From: Silvibacterium bohemicum
GTDB taxonomy: Bacteria; Acidobacteriota; Terriglobia; Terriglobales; Acidobacteriaceae
DNA: 64,000 nt
Assembly: GCF_001006305.1 (NCBI RefSeq)
Contig: NZ_LBHJ01000001.1
Span: forward strand, 372,001-436,000
Direction of reading: 5' to 3'
Shown: in pieces, positions 28,014 through 36,387 of the stretch
Position numbering within the stretch: position 1 is the first letter of the stretch
How the letters are laid out: every line of letters begins with the position of its first letter
Translations under genes and position numbers: made by a program
Notes under the pieces: generated by a model
The model's database searches: none
The model's input: only the letters and a program-made list of their open reading frames with translations
Told to the model about the DNA's origin: nothing

Positions 28014-29615
28014 GTGCACAGCGAGTGTTATCCAATCTCGATCCTTCCCCGGCTCAGCCGGCTCTTTCTGGAGTACACGGAGAGCCGCGAGCCGCTGGCG
28101 CCGTTCTACCCAACCAGCCCCTACTCTCCGCAGTGGTCGCAGCAATCGCACTCCCAGGACGCTGCTCTTCGTTCCAGCATCGCTGACCTTCTGGAAGCAC
28201 AGAACCGCGGCTTCGACGCGAGTCCGGCCACGATGGCCAACATCCAGAAACTGCGCGAGGGCGCTTCTGCTGTCGTCACCGGCCAGCAGGTAACCATCTT
28301 TGGTGGACCGCTATTCACGCTGTTGAAAGCCGCAACAGCCATCCGGAAGGCCAACGATGCCGGCGCGGTTCCCATCTTCTGGCTGGCCACGGAAGATCAC
28401 GACCTCGAAGAGGCCGATCACCTCTCGCTGCCCTCCCGCCATGAGCTGCACACGCTGCGCGCCACCCACGATCCCGCCGACGCGCATAAGCCGGTTGGAA
28501 ATGTAAAGTTAGGTGACGGCATACTCGCTGTTCTGGATCAAGCGGCCGAACTGCTTGGACCCTCGCCAATCCTCGACGCGATCCAGGCTGCCTACACGCC
28601 GGACGCCACCTACGCCGAAGCCTTCGGCCGTCTCATGGCCGCCATCTTCGCCGATCAGGGACTGATTCTGATCGACGCTGCGTCGCGCCCTTTTCATGCT
28701 CTCGGCGCTCCTGTCCTTCGCGAGGCTATCGAGCGGGCCGCCGAGCTCGAAGCCGCGCTGCTCGACCGCAGCAAGCTGCTTGAATCCCGCGGCTATGGCT
28801 CGCAGGTACTGGTCACACCCTCCAGCAGCCTGCTCTTCCTCATCGACGAACAGGGCCAGCGCCTCGCGCTCAAGCGCCGCGATTCGGCCACCGACGCGGA
28901 AACATGGATTGCCGGCAAAAAGAGCTACACCCAGGCCGAGCTGCTCGCCATCCTCGAAGCCGAGCCCGAGCGCCTCAGCCCCAACGCCCTGCTTCGCCCC
29001 GTCTTTCAGGACTACATCCTGCCCACGGCCGCCTACATCGGAGGCCCCGCGGAGATCGCCTATTTCGCGCAGTCGCAGGTGCTCTATGAAAAAATTCTCG
29101 GCCGCATCACGCCCATTCTTCCCCGGTTGAGCGCCACACTGATCGAGCCCGCCATCGCCGATGTGCTGGCGCAGCACGAGCTCTCTCTCGGCGACATCCT
29201 TCACACCGCACCCGATGACCTGGCGCAGCGCCTCGGCGCCCGCTCCATGCCCATCGAGGGCAAGCGCAAGCTCGCTGCCGCAGGCAACGCTCTCGATGCA
29301 GAACTGTCAGAGGTCAAGCAGTGGATGGCCGCGCTCGATCCGGGCCTGGGCCGCTCCGCCGAAGTCGCGGCGTCGAAGATGCTCTATCAGATGAACCGCC
29401 TGCGCCGCCTCGCCGCCAACTATCAGCTGCAGAAAGAGAGCAGCCTGCGCCGCCATGTCGACGCCATCTATCTCGCGCTCTTCCCCGAGCAGCATCCGCA
29501 GGAGCGCATCGTCGGAGCCGCCGCCTTTTTAGCGCGCTATGGCGACGCTCTCATCCCGCAGCTCGTCGAACACGCCGCGCAGGAATGTCCCGGGCACCGC
29601 GCCATCTACCTCTAG
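28014..29615 (+). CDS. bshC: Bacillithiol synthase BshC (cysteine-adding enzyme)
   Basis: 533 residues, GTG start with GGGAGAGC upstream. BshC adds cysteine to glucosaminyl-malate, the last step of bacillithiol synthesis. Family signatures: VVTGQQVTIFGGPLFTLLKAATAIRKA, PIFWLATEDHDLEEADHL (HxGH-like region degenerate, as usual in BshC), a central coiled-coil insertion and the C-terminal LRRLAANYQLQKESSLRRHVDAIYLALFPEQHPQERI. bshA and bshB are not in the window. Its stop overlaps the stop of the convergent gene by 3-4 bases. Confidence 0.92.
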   Translation: MHSECYPISILPRLSRLFLEYTESREPLAPFYPTSPYSPQWSQQSHSQDAALRSSIADLLEAQNRGFDASPATMANIQKLREGASAVVTGQQVTIFGGPLFTLLKAATAIRKANDAGAVPIFWLATEDHDLEEADHLSLPSRHELHTLRATHDPADAHKPVGNVKLGDGILAVLDQAAELLGPSPILDAIQAAYTPDATYAEAFGRLMAAIFADQGLILIDAASRPFHALGAPVLREAIERAAELEAALLDRSKLLESRGYGSQVLVTPSSSLLFLIDEQGQRLALKRRDSATDAETWIAGKKSYTQAELLAILEAEPERLSPNALLRPVFQDYILPTAAYIGGPAEIAYFAQSQVLYEKILGRITPILPRLSATLIEPAIADVLAQHELSLGDILHTAPDDLAQRLGARSMPIEGKRKLAAAGNALDAELSEVKQWMAALDPGLGRSAEVAASKMLYQMNRLRRLAANYQLQKESSLRRHVDAIYLALFPEQHPQERIVGAAAFLARYGDALIPQLVEHAAQECPGHRAIYL

Positions 29616-30019
29616 CTTTTTGCGTCCGCCGGAGGCTTCACGGCTGCCGCAACCGCTTGTTCCGCGCCCGCAATGCCGCTGGCAATCCCGCCAAGGTTGG
29701 CTGAGGCAATGGCTGTCGCGAGACTGACACCAGCCGATACGATCGCTGCAATCTGATCGAAACGCTTCACTGCCTTCACCGCATGGACCAGGTCGGCGGT
29801 GCATTTCGCCAGCGCCGTTTGATCGATTTTCAATTGCCCCAGTGCGGCCTGCACGTCGGCGGTGATCATCACATCCGCTTTGTCCTGCAACGTATCGCGT
29901 TGCTGCTCCAGCTTGCCGTAGCTGGCGTCATCGAGCGTCGAGCCTTCGTTGGTCAGCCGGGTTTCAATGTCGTCGGCCATCTGCTCGAACTGCTTCGCCT
30001 GATCGGAATAAAAAGACAT
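29612..30019 (-). CDS. Small helical protein of unknown function
   Basis: 135 residues from the ATG at 30019, which has GGGAG 7 bases upstream. It is mostly helical: DQAKQFEQMADDIETRLTNEGSTLDDASYGKLEQQRDTLQDKADVMI, then an Ala/Gly-rich hydrophobic C terminus (AAIVSAGVSLATAIASANLGGIASGIAGAEQAVAAAV) that could pack against a membrane. It is the second gene of a pair with the lipoprotein 25 bp upstream, so the two probably act together. I do not recognise the family. Confidence 0.65.
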   Translation of the reverse strand: MSFYSDQAKQFEQMADDIETRLTNEGSTLDDASYGKLEQQRDTLQDKADVMITADVQAALGQLKIDQTALAKCTADLVHAVKAVKRFDQIAAIVSAGVSLATAIASANLGGIASGIAGAEQAVAAAVKPPADAKS

Positions 30020-30044
30020 TGCTTTCTCCCTCGGAGAATCCTGA

Positions 30045-30905
30045 TTAGTAGGCCTTTGCCACGGCCACGCTTTGTTTCGCGATATCTTCCACGTACGGCT
30101 CAACCAGTTTTCCCAGTTGTTTGGGATTCATATGCTCGCTGTCGGCCAGCTTCTGGTGGCCCTCGCCGATATCGGTCAGGATTTTCATATACGCCGTGGC
30201 CGCCTGCTCCCGCTTCTTGATCCCGTCGAGATCCTGCTGCATCTGCACGCGAATCGTCACCGCCGCCAGAGGCTCTTTCTCGCCGTACCGGTGCAGCAGC
30301 CCCTGGTAGTAGCCTTCCGCGGAAATCCTCTCGTTGTTCAGGACCAACGGATAGTCCGTGCCCACGATCTGCTCCAGGCCTTTCAGGTAATCCTGCAGCA
30401 GCGGATTGCAGTCGCGGATCACCTTGCCCGCCTTGTTGCTCCGATATCCGGCGGTCAGCGCATCGACTACTTTGGTAGCCAGCCCCACACCGGCAGCAGC
30501 CTGAGCCGAAGACATGCCGATCTTCTTCAGGCCGTCCTCCGTGGCCTTCACCGAGGCGTCGCGGCTGGTCGCGCTATCGGTCGAGATCGCGGCCAGCGCG
30601 GCGATGTAGTCGACCAGCACCTTCTGCGCCGCCAGCATCTCCGGCTGCAAAGCTTTGTATGTCTCGGCCTGCTTCTCGACTACGGGCTTCTCTTCGTCGC
30701 TGACATACAGCGCACGCCGCTCCGCCGAGCCGGCAAAGTCGTTGGCGATATCGGAGAAACCAGTGGACGCGTTCTTCGCCGTCGCGGCAAACTTCGCCAC
30801 CGCCGAGAGATCGGCACAAGAGGTGCAAGCGAAGACGAGTACGAAGCCGAGCGCGATCGCCGCGCGGGAGTTCAGGCGCCGTTCATGGATGAGTGGGCGG
30901 GACAT
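30045..30905 (-). CDS. Probable lipoprotein of unknown function
   Basis: 286 residues from the ATG at 30905 (AGGA about 10 bases upstream). A signal-like N terminus ends ALGFVLVFACTSCADLSAV; the Cys near residue 30 could be lipidated, though the lipobox is not classical. The rest is helical (KNASTGFSDIANDFAGSAERRALYV; VLVDYIAALAAISTDSATSRD; QAAAGVGLATKVVDALTAGYRSNKAGKVIRDCNPLLQDYLKGL). The gene after it, 25 bp away, encodes a helical protein with a similar Ala-rich end, suggesting a two-component envelope assembly. The function is unknown. Confidence 0.68.
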   Translation of the reverse strand: MSRPLIHERRLNSRAAIALGFVLVFACTSCADLSAVAKFAATAKNASTGFSDIANDFAGSAERRALYVSDEEKPVVEKQAETYKALQPEMLAAQKVLVDYIAALAAISTDSATSRDASVKATEDGLKKIGMSSAQAAAGVGLATKVVDALTAGYRSNKAGKVIRDCNPLLQDYLKGLEQIVGTDYPLVLNNERISAEGYYQGLLHRYGEKEPLAAVTIRVQMQQDLDGIKKREQAATAYMKILTDIGEGHQKLADSEHMNPKQLGKLVEPYVEDIAKQSVAVAKAY

Positions 30906-30914
30906 AAGCAACAC

Positions 30915-31192
30915 ATCCTACCCATCGCAAACACAAAGCACAATGACATTTGATAGCTCAAACAAGAAAAGGGAACGGCCTCAGGCCCCTCCCCCTCAGG
31001 CTGCTGACAAAGGCTCGGCCTTGTTGCAGACAAAGTCTCGGCCTTGAAGGGTCCAGCCATCAGGCGGTACTTAACTCAAACAGCTTGCTCTTGGAAGGGT
31101 ACGGCCTTCAGGCCGTACGTCAATCAGGCCAAAGGAGTGCGGCTTCAGCCGCTGAGGGAACGGTTTTAGGCACCGTTCCCTTCAGATGAGCG
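30915..31192. repeat. Repeat-filled gap, TACGGCC family
   Basis: A degenerate half copy (about 31047-31075) precedes a full two-hairpin copy (31092-31159: TACGGCC-TTCA-GGCCGTA and GCGGC-TTCA-GCCGC). Upstream flanking words GCTGACAAAG and GGCCTTG also recur beside the 3.5 kb and 18.3 kb copies, so the family is longer than its hairpins. Confidence 0.75.
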
Positions 31193-32143
31193 CTACTGAG
31201 CGGGAGCCGACCGCCGCCGCCGTCCGCTGATGAGGTATACCGCAGCCCGCAATTCCAGCAGCGGATCGGCCGAAGGCTCGATCCCATCCACGCGCGGAAT
31301 CGGATCGAAGATGATGCGCTGCTGCTCGTGGTCGTTATCCGCAACCACCGCGGTCAGGCTCACCGTCCCAAACTCCACCAGCTTGCGATCTTCCGGCCAG
31401 TGGATGGTCGCGTCATCGGCCACATCACCATCGTTCGCCACCTGGACTACGATCTTGAACTTCACCGGTTCCTTGCCGATGCGCTTCGCAATCTCCTCGA
31501 AGAGATAGTTCGCGCTCTTCGCCTTCGTCGTCGCGTCGTCCAGGTGCTGATTGCCGGCTTCAGGAATGATCCGGTAGCGCCCGAACTTTTTCACGCCATC
31601 CTTGTTGATGAACTGCATCGCCGTCACGCCGAAATAGCTCTCCGTTGCGAAGCTTGCCGGGGCCGGCTTGGGAGCCTGCACAAACGCCAGTGCAGCGGGA
31701 TGGCTTCCCAGAAATGCCTCCAGCGGCGATCCCGCCAGGTTCGCCGGATCGCTCGCCGCCAGCGCGCGCAGAAGCTCCAGAAACTCCTGCCCCGTGTGCG
31801 TGGGAAAGCCGTCGGTCGAGTGGCTGATGATATCGGTGTGCACATGCTCGGCCAGGTTGAAGCGAATCGCGAGACCGCGCGGATTGGCGTTGGGATCGGT
31901 GTCCGGAATTAGCGGAATGCCGGTCGAATTAGAAAAGCGCACCGTCACGGGAGTCGACTCATGCGCGATATGCGGGGCCTTGGTCAGCGCCTCCGCGCCG
32001 GGTGCGGGCGTAAATGTTCCCGCCAGCAGAATGCCCTTGGCATGGGCCGGACGGAAGCCGGGATGCTCGCCAAAAATCGTGTCGAACTGCTTGATAAAGT
32101 CATTGCTCAGGGCTAAAAGCTTCTCGTCGGTGGGAAGTGGCAT
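31193..32143 (-). CDS. Small catalase-family (SrpA-like) heme peroxidase
   Basis: 316 residues from the ATG at 32143 (GAGGAG upstream). It matches the short catalase-related class rather than full catalases of about 480 residues: GFRPAHAKGILLAGTFTPAPGAEALTKAPH, the heme-pocket segment TPVTVRFSNSTGIPLIPDTDPNANPRGLAIRF, TDGFPTHTGQEFLELL, and YFGVTAMQFINKDG(V)KKFGRYRI. Such proteins reduce organic peroxides or retain weak catalase activity. No signal peptide is seen, so it is cytosolic. It is divergent from a small zinc-ribbon-like gene. Confidence 0.83.
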   Translation of the reverse strand: MPLPTDEKLLALSNDFIKQFDTIFGEHPGFRPAHAKGILLAGTFTPAPGAEALTKAPHIAHESTPVTVRFSNSTGIPLIPDTDPNANPRGLAIRFNLAEHVHTDIISHSTDGFPTHTGQEFLELLRALAASDPANLAGSPLEAFLGSHPAALAFVQAPKPAPASFATESYFGVTAMQFINKDGVKKFGRYRIIPEAGNQHLDDATTKAKSANYLFEEIAKRIGKEPVKFKIVVQVANDGDVADDATIHWPEDRKLVEFGTVSLTAVVADNDHEQQRIIFDPIPRVDGIEPSADPLLELRAAVYLISGRRRRSAPAQ

Positions 32144-32339
32144 TGCTCGTGCTCCTCGAAAGTTGGCCGTGACACCCGCCAAAGCGGTTCTCACAGTGTG
32201 ACATCTCCATCTCTGGAATGCAGCGTCGCCGCCGAACGGTTCATGAATTTCTACCTGACGAGACATTCCTCCCGCCGCCGCAGTAGACTGAACTCACTCC
32301 GCAGAGGCATCGAGTCCCCGGCGACCAGAGCAGTGAACC

Positions 32340-32651
32340 ATGAGCCCTAAGCAGAATTCGACCATCGAAGTAGCCTGCCCCGAGTGCGGCTCCACAATGA
32401 AGATCGATGTCGCCACCGGCGCGGTCATCGCGCACACTCCGGCCCCGCGCAAGCGTACCTTCGAAGACTTCGAGACCGCGGCCAAGGCCATGCGCGAGCA
32501 GGACGAGCGCAAGGAAAGCCTCTTCCGCCAGTCGGTGGAGGCGCACAAGAATAACAACGACGTGCTAGAGAAAAAATTTGCCGAGGCCCTGCGCAAAGCC
32601 AAGGAAACACCCGACCAGGGCAAGCCCCTCCGCGATTTCGATCTGGATTAG
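32340..32651 (+). CDS. Small protein with one CPEC zinc-ribbon-like knuckle
   Basis: 103 residues. An N-terminal CPECGSTMKID knuckle provides one Cys pair; no second pair is present, so metal binding would need a partner or dimer. The rest is a charged helix (EDFETAAKAMREQDERKESLFRQSVEAHKNNNDVLEKKFAEALRKAKE) ending in an acidic tail. The family is not recognised. A MITE-like inverted-repeat element begins exactly at its stop codon. Confidence 0.6.
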   Translation: MSPKQNSTIEVACPECGSTMKIDVATGAVIAHTPAPRKRTFEDFETAAKAMREQDERKESLFRQSVEAHKNNNDVLEKKFAEALRKAKETPDQGKPLRDFDLD

Positions 32652-32765
32652 AGCTCTTTCCTACAGGTGCTGGCCGAAGAGAGACGCTCTACGCAGCTTT
32701 TCCGCTAAGAAAAGCTGCACGTATCGAATCTCTAAAACGACACGGGAATAGGAAAAATGCTCTAA
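32648..32765. mobile_element. MITE-like 118-bp element with terminal inverted repeats
   Basis: The ends read TTAGAGCTCTTTCCTA and TAGGAAAAATGCTCTAA, imperfect inverted repeats of about 16 bp. In the centre is a perfect 10-bp hairpin GCAGCTTTTC/GAAAAGCTGC. It has no coding capacity. The left end supplies the TAG stop of the preceding gene. The structure fits a non-autonomous transposon remnant; a structured RNA is the alternative. Confidence 0.5.
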
Positions 32766-32801
32766 ACTTGCATCTCACTCAGTGATTACTGGATACAGGA
32801 A

Positions 32802-33125
32802 ATGAACCTGATGAAACTGCCCTATAAGATCGATGCCCGCGTGCCCGAGATCGTCACCGAATTTCCCTGGACCCGCGCCGTTGCTGCCGGCTCGCTCATC
32901 GCCGGAGCCTACCTGCTCATCGCCGGACGCCGTAAGTCCGCGCTGGCCGTAGCCGCGGCTGGAGCGACCGTGGCTCTGCTCGAGCATCCCGATACCGCCC
33001 GCGAAATCTGGGAAAAGGTCCCCGGCTATCTCCGCGCTGGACAGGACTTTCTGGTGCGCGCCGAGGATTTTGTCGAAGACCTCGCCAAGAAGGGCGAAAA
33101 ATTCCGCCAGGCCGTCACCCGCTAA
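32802..33125 (+). CDS. Small hydrophobic-segment protein of unknown function
   Basis: 107 residues. It has a central hydrophobic region (about 26-60: AVAAGSLIAGAYLLIAGRRKSALAVAAAGATVALL) that may form a membrane hairpin, followed by an amphipathic helix (REIWEKVPGYLRAGQDFLVRAEDFVEDLAKKGEKFRQAV). AGGA precedes both possible ATGs (32802, 32811); the spacing favours 32811. It resembles small YtxH-like envelope proteins in general layout only. Confidence 0.6.
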   Translation: MNLMKLPYKIDARVPEIVTEFPWTRAVAAGSLIAGAYLLIAGRRKSALAVAAAGATVALLEHPDTAREIWEKVPGYLRAGQDFLVRAEDFVEDLAKKGEKFRQAVTR

Positions 33126-33131
33126 GCATTC

Positions 33132-33251
33132 GGGTGCGCCACATCTCGCGTCTGAGATGTGGGATTCCAATATGGTCATTGCGACCACGGATCAAGCGCC
33201 TGGACGGCCAGTCCTGCCCCGCGTCTGGATTTTCAGAGGTCGGGATACCGC
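33132..33251. repeat. Palindromic repeat, GGGTGCSCCACATCTC family, with 3' companion
   Basis: A hairpin with arms CACATCTC/GAGATGTG and loop GCGTCT (33132-33163) is followed by a companion segment GCGCCTGGACGGCCAGTC. The same order (hairpin, then companion) occurs near 38923-39015, and the companion alone forms the 3' end of plsC near 53946-53990. Confidence 0.75.
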
Positions 33252-33599
33252 CTAGCCGATCCCCAGCTGCTTCCGCGCGGCCGCGCTGATGCGCTGCGGG
33301 CCCCAGGCCGGCTCCCACACCAGATTTACCTTGGTCGCACTGATCGCCTGCACCCCCGCGAGCCGGTTCTTGACCTTCTCGATAATCACTTCATGCGCCG
33401 GACAGCCCTGCGACGTCATGGTCACATCGATCTCCACGCGATGCCGCGCAGGTACACCGGAAATCCCCGCTCCCGGAGCATTGGCATCGACGGCCACATC
33501 CACGCGATACACCAGGCCGAGATCCACAATGTTCACCGGCAGCTCGGGATCGTAGACATCACGCAGCGCGGTCAACACGTCTTCTTCTGTAAACGCCAT
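33252..33599 (-). CDS. DUF59/MIP18-type Fe-S assembly protein (SufT-like)
   Basis: 115 residues, one DUF59 domain: MAFTEEDVLTALRDVYDPELPVNIVDLGLVYRV at the start, then the conserved TMTSQGCPAHEVIIEKVKNRL with the family Cys, and VNLVWEPAWGPQRISAAARKQLGIG at the end. These proteins help mature Fe-S clusters (SufT), or act in phenylacetate degradation (PaaD); no paa genes are present, so Fe-S maturation is more likely. It lies about 90 bp downstream of the polyprenyl synthase on the same strand. Confidence 0.87.
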   Translation of the reverse strand: MAFTEEDVLTALRDVYDPELPVNIVDLGLVYRVDVAVDANAPGAGISGVPARHRVEIDVTMTSQGCPAHEVIIEKVKNRLAGVQAISATKVNLVWEPAWGPQRISAAARKQLGIG

Positions 33600-33691
33600 T
33601 TCGAAATTCCTAAATCAAGCCGGCGTGAGAACCACGCCAGCCGTTCTACAAAAGCTTTTCATCCTGAACGACGTAATCACTATGCGATTGC

Positions 33692-34615
33692 TTAGTGCGT
33701 CCGCTCCACCAGATAGCGCGCGACCGCCTTCAATCCCTCCGCTGCGCCTCCGTAAGGAGCAAGCGCGGCAAAGGCCTCGTCGACCAGCTTCGCGGCATGA
33801 ACCCGCGACTCCTCGATGCCGAAAACCGCCGGCCATGTAGCCTTGTCGCTGGCCAGGTCTTTGCCCGCCGTCTTGCCCAGCTGCTCGGAGTCCTGCGTTA
33901 CATCGAGGATGTCGTCGACGATCTGGAACGCCAGTCCCGCCTTGCGTCCGAACTCCGTCAGCCGTTGCACGTCTTCGCGATCACCACCCGCATACACTCC
34001 GCCGCTTACCACGCTCACGCGGATCAGCGCGCCGGTCTTCGCGCGATGGATCGCATCCACGCTCTCTGCCGTCGGCTTCGAATGCTCGCCTTCGAGATCC
34101 AGCACCTGGCCGCCGATCATGCCCTCGACCGTTCCCGTTGCATCCGCCACCAGGCGAACAATCTCGACCGCAGCCATCGCCGGGCAGCGCAGCCTGGAGA
34201 GGGTCTGATAGGCCAGCGTCTGCAGCGCATCTCCCGCGAGGATGGCGATGGCCTCGCCGAAGACCACGTGGCAGGTCGGCTTGCCGCGCCGCAGCTCGTC
34301 GTTGTCCAGCGCCGGCAGGTCGTCGTGGATCAGCGAATAGGTGTGCAGCATCTCGATGGCCGCACCCAGCTCTTCCACGCCCTCCGGCAATTCTCCGCCG
34401 CCGTTTTGATGGCAGTGGATCATCCGTGCCGCTTCCATCACCAGGATCGGCCGCAGCCGCTTGCCTCCGGCAAAGGTGCTGTGGCGCATGGCGCGATGAA
34501 TCGACGAGGGTGTGGCATCGCCCGGCGGCAGCAGACGTTCGAGCGCCAGATCGGTCAGCTCGGCGCCTGTCTGCAAAATCTCTTTCACATGAACTTCGGC
34601 TTGCATTCGCTTCAT
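33692..34615 (-). CDS. Polyprenyl (farnesyl-type) diphosphate synthase
   Basis: 307 residues. It condenses isopentenyl diphosphate with allylic diphosphates. First Asp-rich motif DDLPALD at 98-104 (the DDxxxxD form of bacterial FPP/GPP synthases), second DDILD at 234-238, plus GGKRLRPIL, EMLHTYSLIHDD and GGQVLDLEGE. The product is probably C15. The start at 34615 overlaps the upstream stop as ATGA, indicating translational coupling; an in-frame ATG at 34606 is the alternative. It probably supplies the isoprenoid chain for undecaprenyl carrier or quinones; uppP is 11 kb away. Confidence 0.93.
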   Translation of the reverse strand: MKRMQAEVHVKEILQTGAELTDLALERLLPPGDATPSSIHRAMRHSTFAGGKRLRPILVMEAARMIHCHQNGGGELPEGVEELGAAIEMLHTYSLIHDDLPALDNDELRRGKPTCHVVFGEAIAILAGDALQTLAYQTLSRLRCPAMAAVEIVRLVADATGTVEGMIGGQVLDLEGEHSKPTAESVDAIHRAKTGALIRVSVVSGGVYAGGDREDVQRLTEFGRKAGLAFQIVDDILDVTQDSEQLGKTAGKDLASDKATWPAVFGIEESRVHAAKLVDEAFAALAPYGGAAEGLKAVARYLVERTH

Positions 34616-36387
34616 GATACCTGCTGCCGCGGCCCCCACCCAACCTGCTTCGGGAAGCAAATCAGAAAAAATACGATGCAAACCAGCGAGACCAGCCGCC
34701 CCACCCAGACATCCGCCGTCGCCGCGTAGCGAACGTCGATCTGCGCATGGCCGGCAGGGATTGGAGCCACCATCAGCCCGTCTTCACGCCGCGGCCGCGA
34801 AGAAACCATCCGTCCGTTGACCCGCACCTGCCACGCCGGATAATCCATCAGCCGCAAAACAGCAAAGGCCGGCGCGGAGGTATCGACCGTCGCCGTCATG
34901 CGTTCCACACCCCAGCGCTCGATATGTATCTGCGACGGTTGCAAATTTGACATGCTGGCCTGCCACGCGGGGTTTTCCGCGACCGAGCTGTCCGCCTCGT
35001 CGCCCCCAGCCTCACGCAGCACGCGAATCTGTGGCAGACCCTGCTGGATGTCTCCGTTGTCGGCTGGCGCGGAAGTATATTCATCGGTGCCTTCGAAGCC
35101 TCCCGCGTGAAAGGTCGCAAGCTGGGCGTGAACATTGTCTTCGTCATCGCAGGGCTGCCAGAAAGAAATGCAGGCCAGTCCCGACATCGCGCAGGCCAGC
35201 ATCAGAACTACGCCGGTTCGAAGGGAGATATCCCGCTGCCGTCGCACCTCGCCGCGCAGGCAGAAGCCAGCCAGCAGGGAAGCGATCATGCCCAGGACCA
35301 GCAGCCATCGCCAGGGAAACTGCAGGAACCTCAGCTCCGGCGCATAGCGCCACACCGCATCGCTGAAGGGCAGCAGCAGGCAGGCGATCATGGCAGCGAG
35401 TGCGATCATCCCATCGCGGAGCGTAGCGGAGGATTGCGAGACAGGACGCGCTTCCTCGTATCTTCTCGACAGCATCGCCGCAGCCGCAGTCGCGATCAGC
35501 AGCACAACCGCAATCCACGAAGCCGTATGCAGCACCTGGTCGTGAAACGGCTCGCCGGTATGCCCGAAGAGAAAGCTGTCTTCGACTCGCATCCCTGAGC
35601 CGATGGCGCGCGCAATTTCTACCCATCGCTGCTCATAGATTGCGGGCGCCAGATAGAACGCGGCCAGTCCTAACCCCAGCGCCGTCGCTCCCACCGCGCG
35701 CGCCAGCAGCATCCATCGCCGTTCGGCAATCGCCGTCCACAGCACCAGCAGCGCCATCGCATAGCAGCCCATCACCGCACCTGGAGCATTCGTGAGCCAG
35801 ATGGCTGCGACCGTCAACGCCAGCGGCACAAGCCCCGGAGTTCGCCGCAGCGCGTAAAGCACCAGCAGCGGCAGCCACGCCCCGGCCAGCAGCTCTCCAT
35901 ACGCGGTGCGCTCATAGGCCACGAACAGCACATAAGGATTGATCACATAGAGGCACGCGGCCAGCGCGGCATTGTCCTCGGGCATCCACTCCCGCGCCAT
36001 GTGGAAGAAGCTTGCCGCCATCGCCAGCAGCGCCAGCAGCGTGAATGCGAGAGGCGCCCAGGTCCACGGCAGGAGCAGGCCAAGCAACGCGCCCAGCGCC
36101 CATGAAAGCGGCGGATAGAAGACGAATCGCGGCTCGCCCGCTCCGTAATTCGCCGACCCCACCCAGTGCGGATAGAACGCGCCTCCGCCCGAAAATGCCT
36201 GATGCCACTGCCGCACCACCTCCAGCCACGACTCGAGATGGAAATCGAAGTCGTGTCCGCACGAAGGCCCGCGCCAGGCCAGCGGCAGCAAAACAATGCC
36301 CACGGACGCCAGCATCAGCGACCGTTGCCGTCTGCGCCGTCCTGCCTCGCCGCTCAGAGAGTCGCAATGCGGAAGCGAAATCTTCAC
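34612..36387 (-). CDS. Polytopic membrane protein, GT-C/PTPS-related-like
   Basis: 591 residues, GTG start overlapping the upstream stop as GTGA and its own stop overlapping the next start as ATGA. About ten hydrophobic helices. The first loop has HDFDFHLESWLEVVRQW and YPHWVGSANYGAGEPRFVFYPPLSW, the pattern of YfhO/6-pyruvoyl-tetrahydropterin-synthase-related GT-C membrane proteins; the C-terminal extracytoplasmic domain ends YPAWQVRVNGRMVSSRPRREDGLMVAPIPAGHAQIDVRY. It is probably a lipid-linked glycosyltransferase or related enzyme. Adjacent polyprenyl synthase supports a polyprenyl-linked substrate; this is inference. Confidence 0.75.
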   Translation of the reverse strand: MKISLPHCDSLSGEAGRRRRQRSLMLASVGIVLLPLAWRGPSCGHDFDFHLESWLEVVRQWHQAFSGGGAFYPHWVGSANYGAGEPRFVFYPPLSWALGALLGLLLPWTWAPLAFTLLALLAMAASFFHMAREWMPEDNAALAACLYVINPYVLFVAYERTAYGELLAGAWLPLLVLYALRRTPGLVPLALTVAAIWLTNAPGAVMGCYAMALLVLWTAIAERRWMLLARAVGATALGLGLAAFYLAPAIYEQRWVEIARAIGSGMRVEDSFLFGHTGEPFHDQVLHTASWIAVVLLIATAAAAMLSRRYEEARPVSQSSATLRDGMIALAAMIACLLLPFSDAVWRYAPELRFLQFPWRWLLVLGMIASLLAGFCLRGEVRRQRDISLRTGVVLMLACAMSGLACISFWQPCDDEDNVHAQLATFHAGGFEGTDEYTSAPADNGDIQQGLPQIRVLREAGGDEADSSVAENPAWQASMSNLQPSQIHIERWGVERMTATVDTSAPAFAVLRLMDYPAWQVRVNGRMVSSRPRREDGLMVAPIPAGHAQIDVRYAATADVWVGRLVSLVCIVFFLICFPKQVGWGPRQQVS

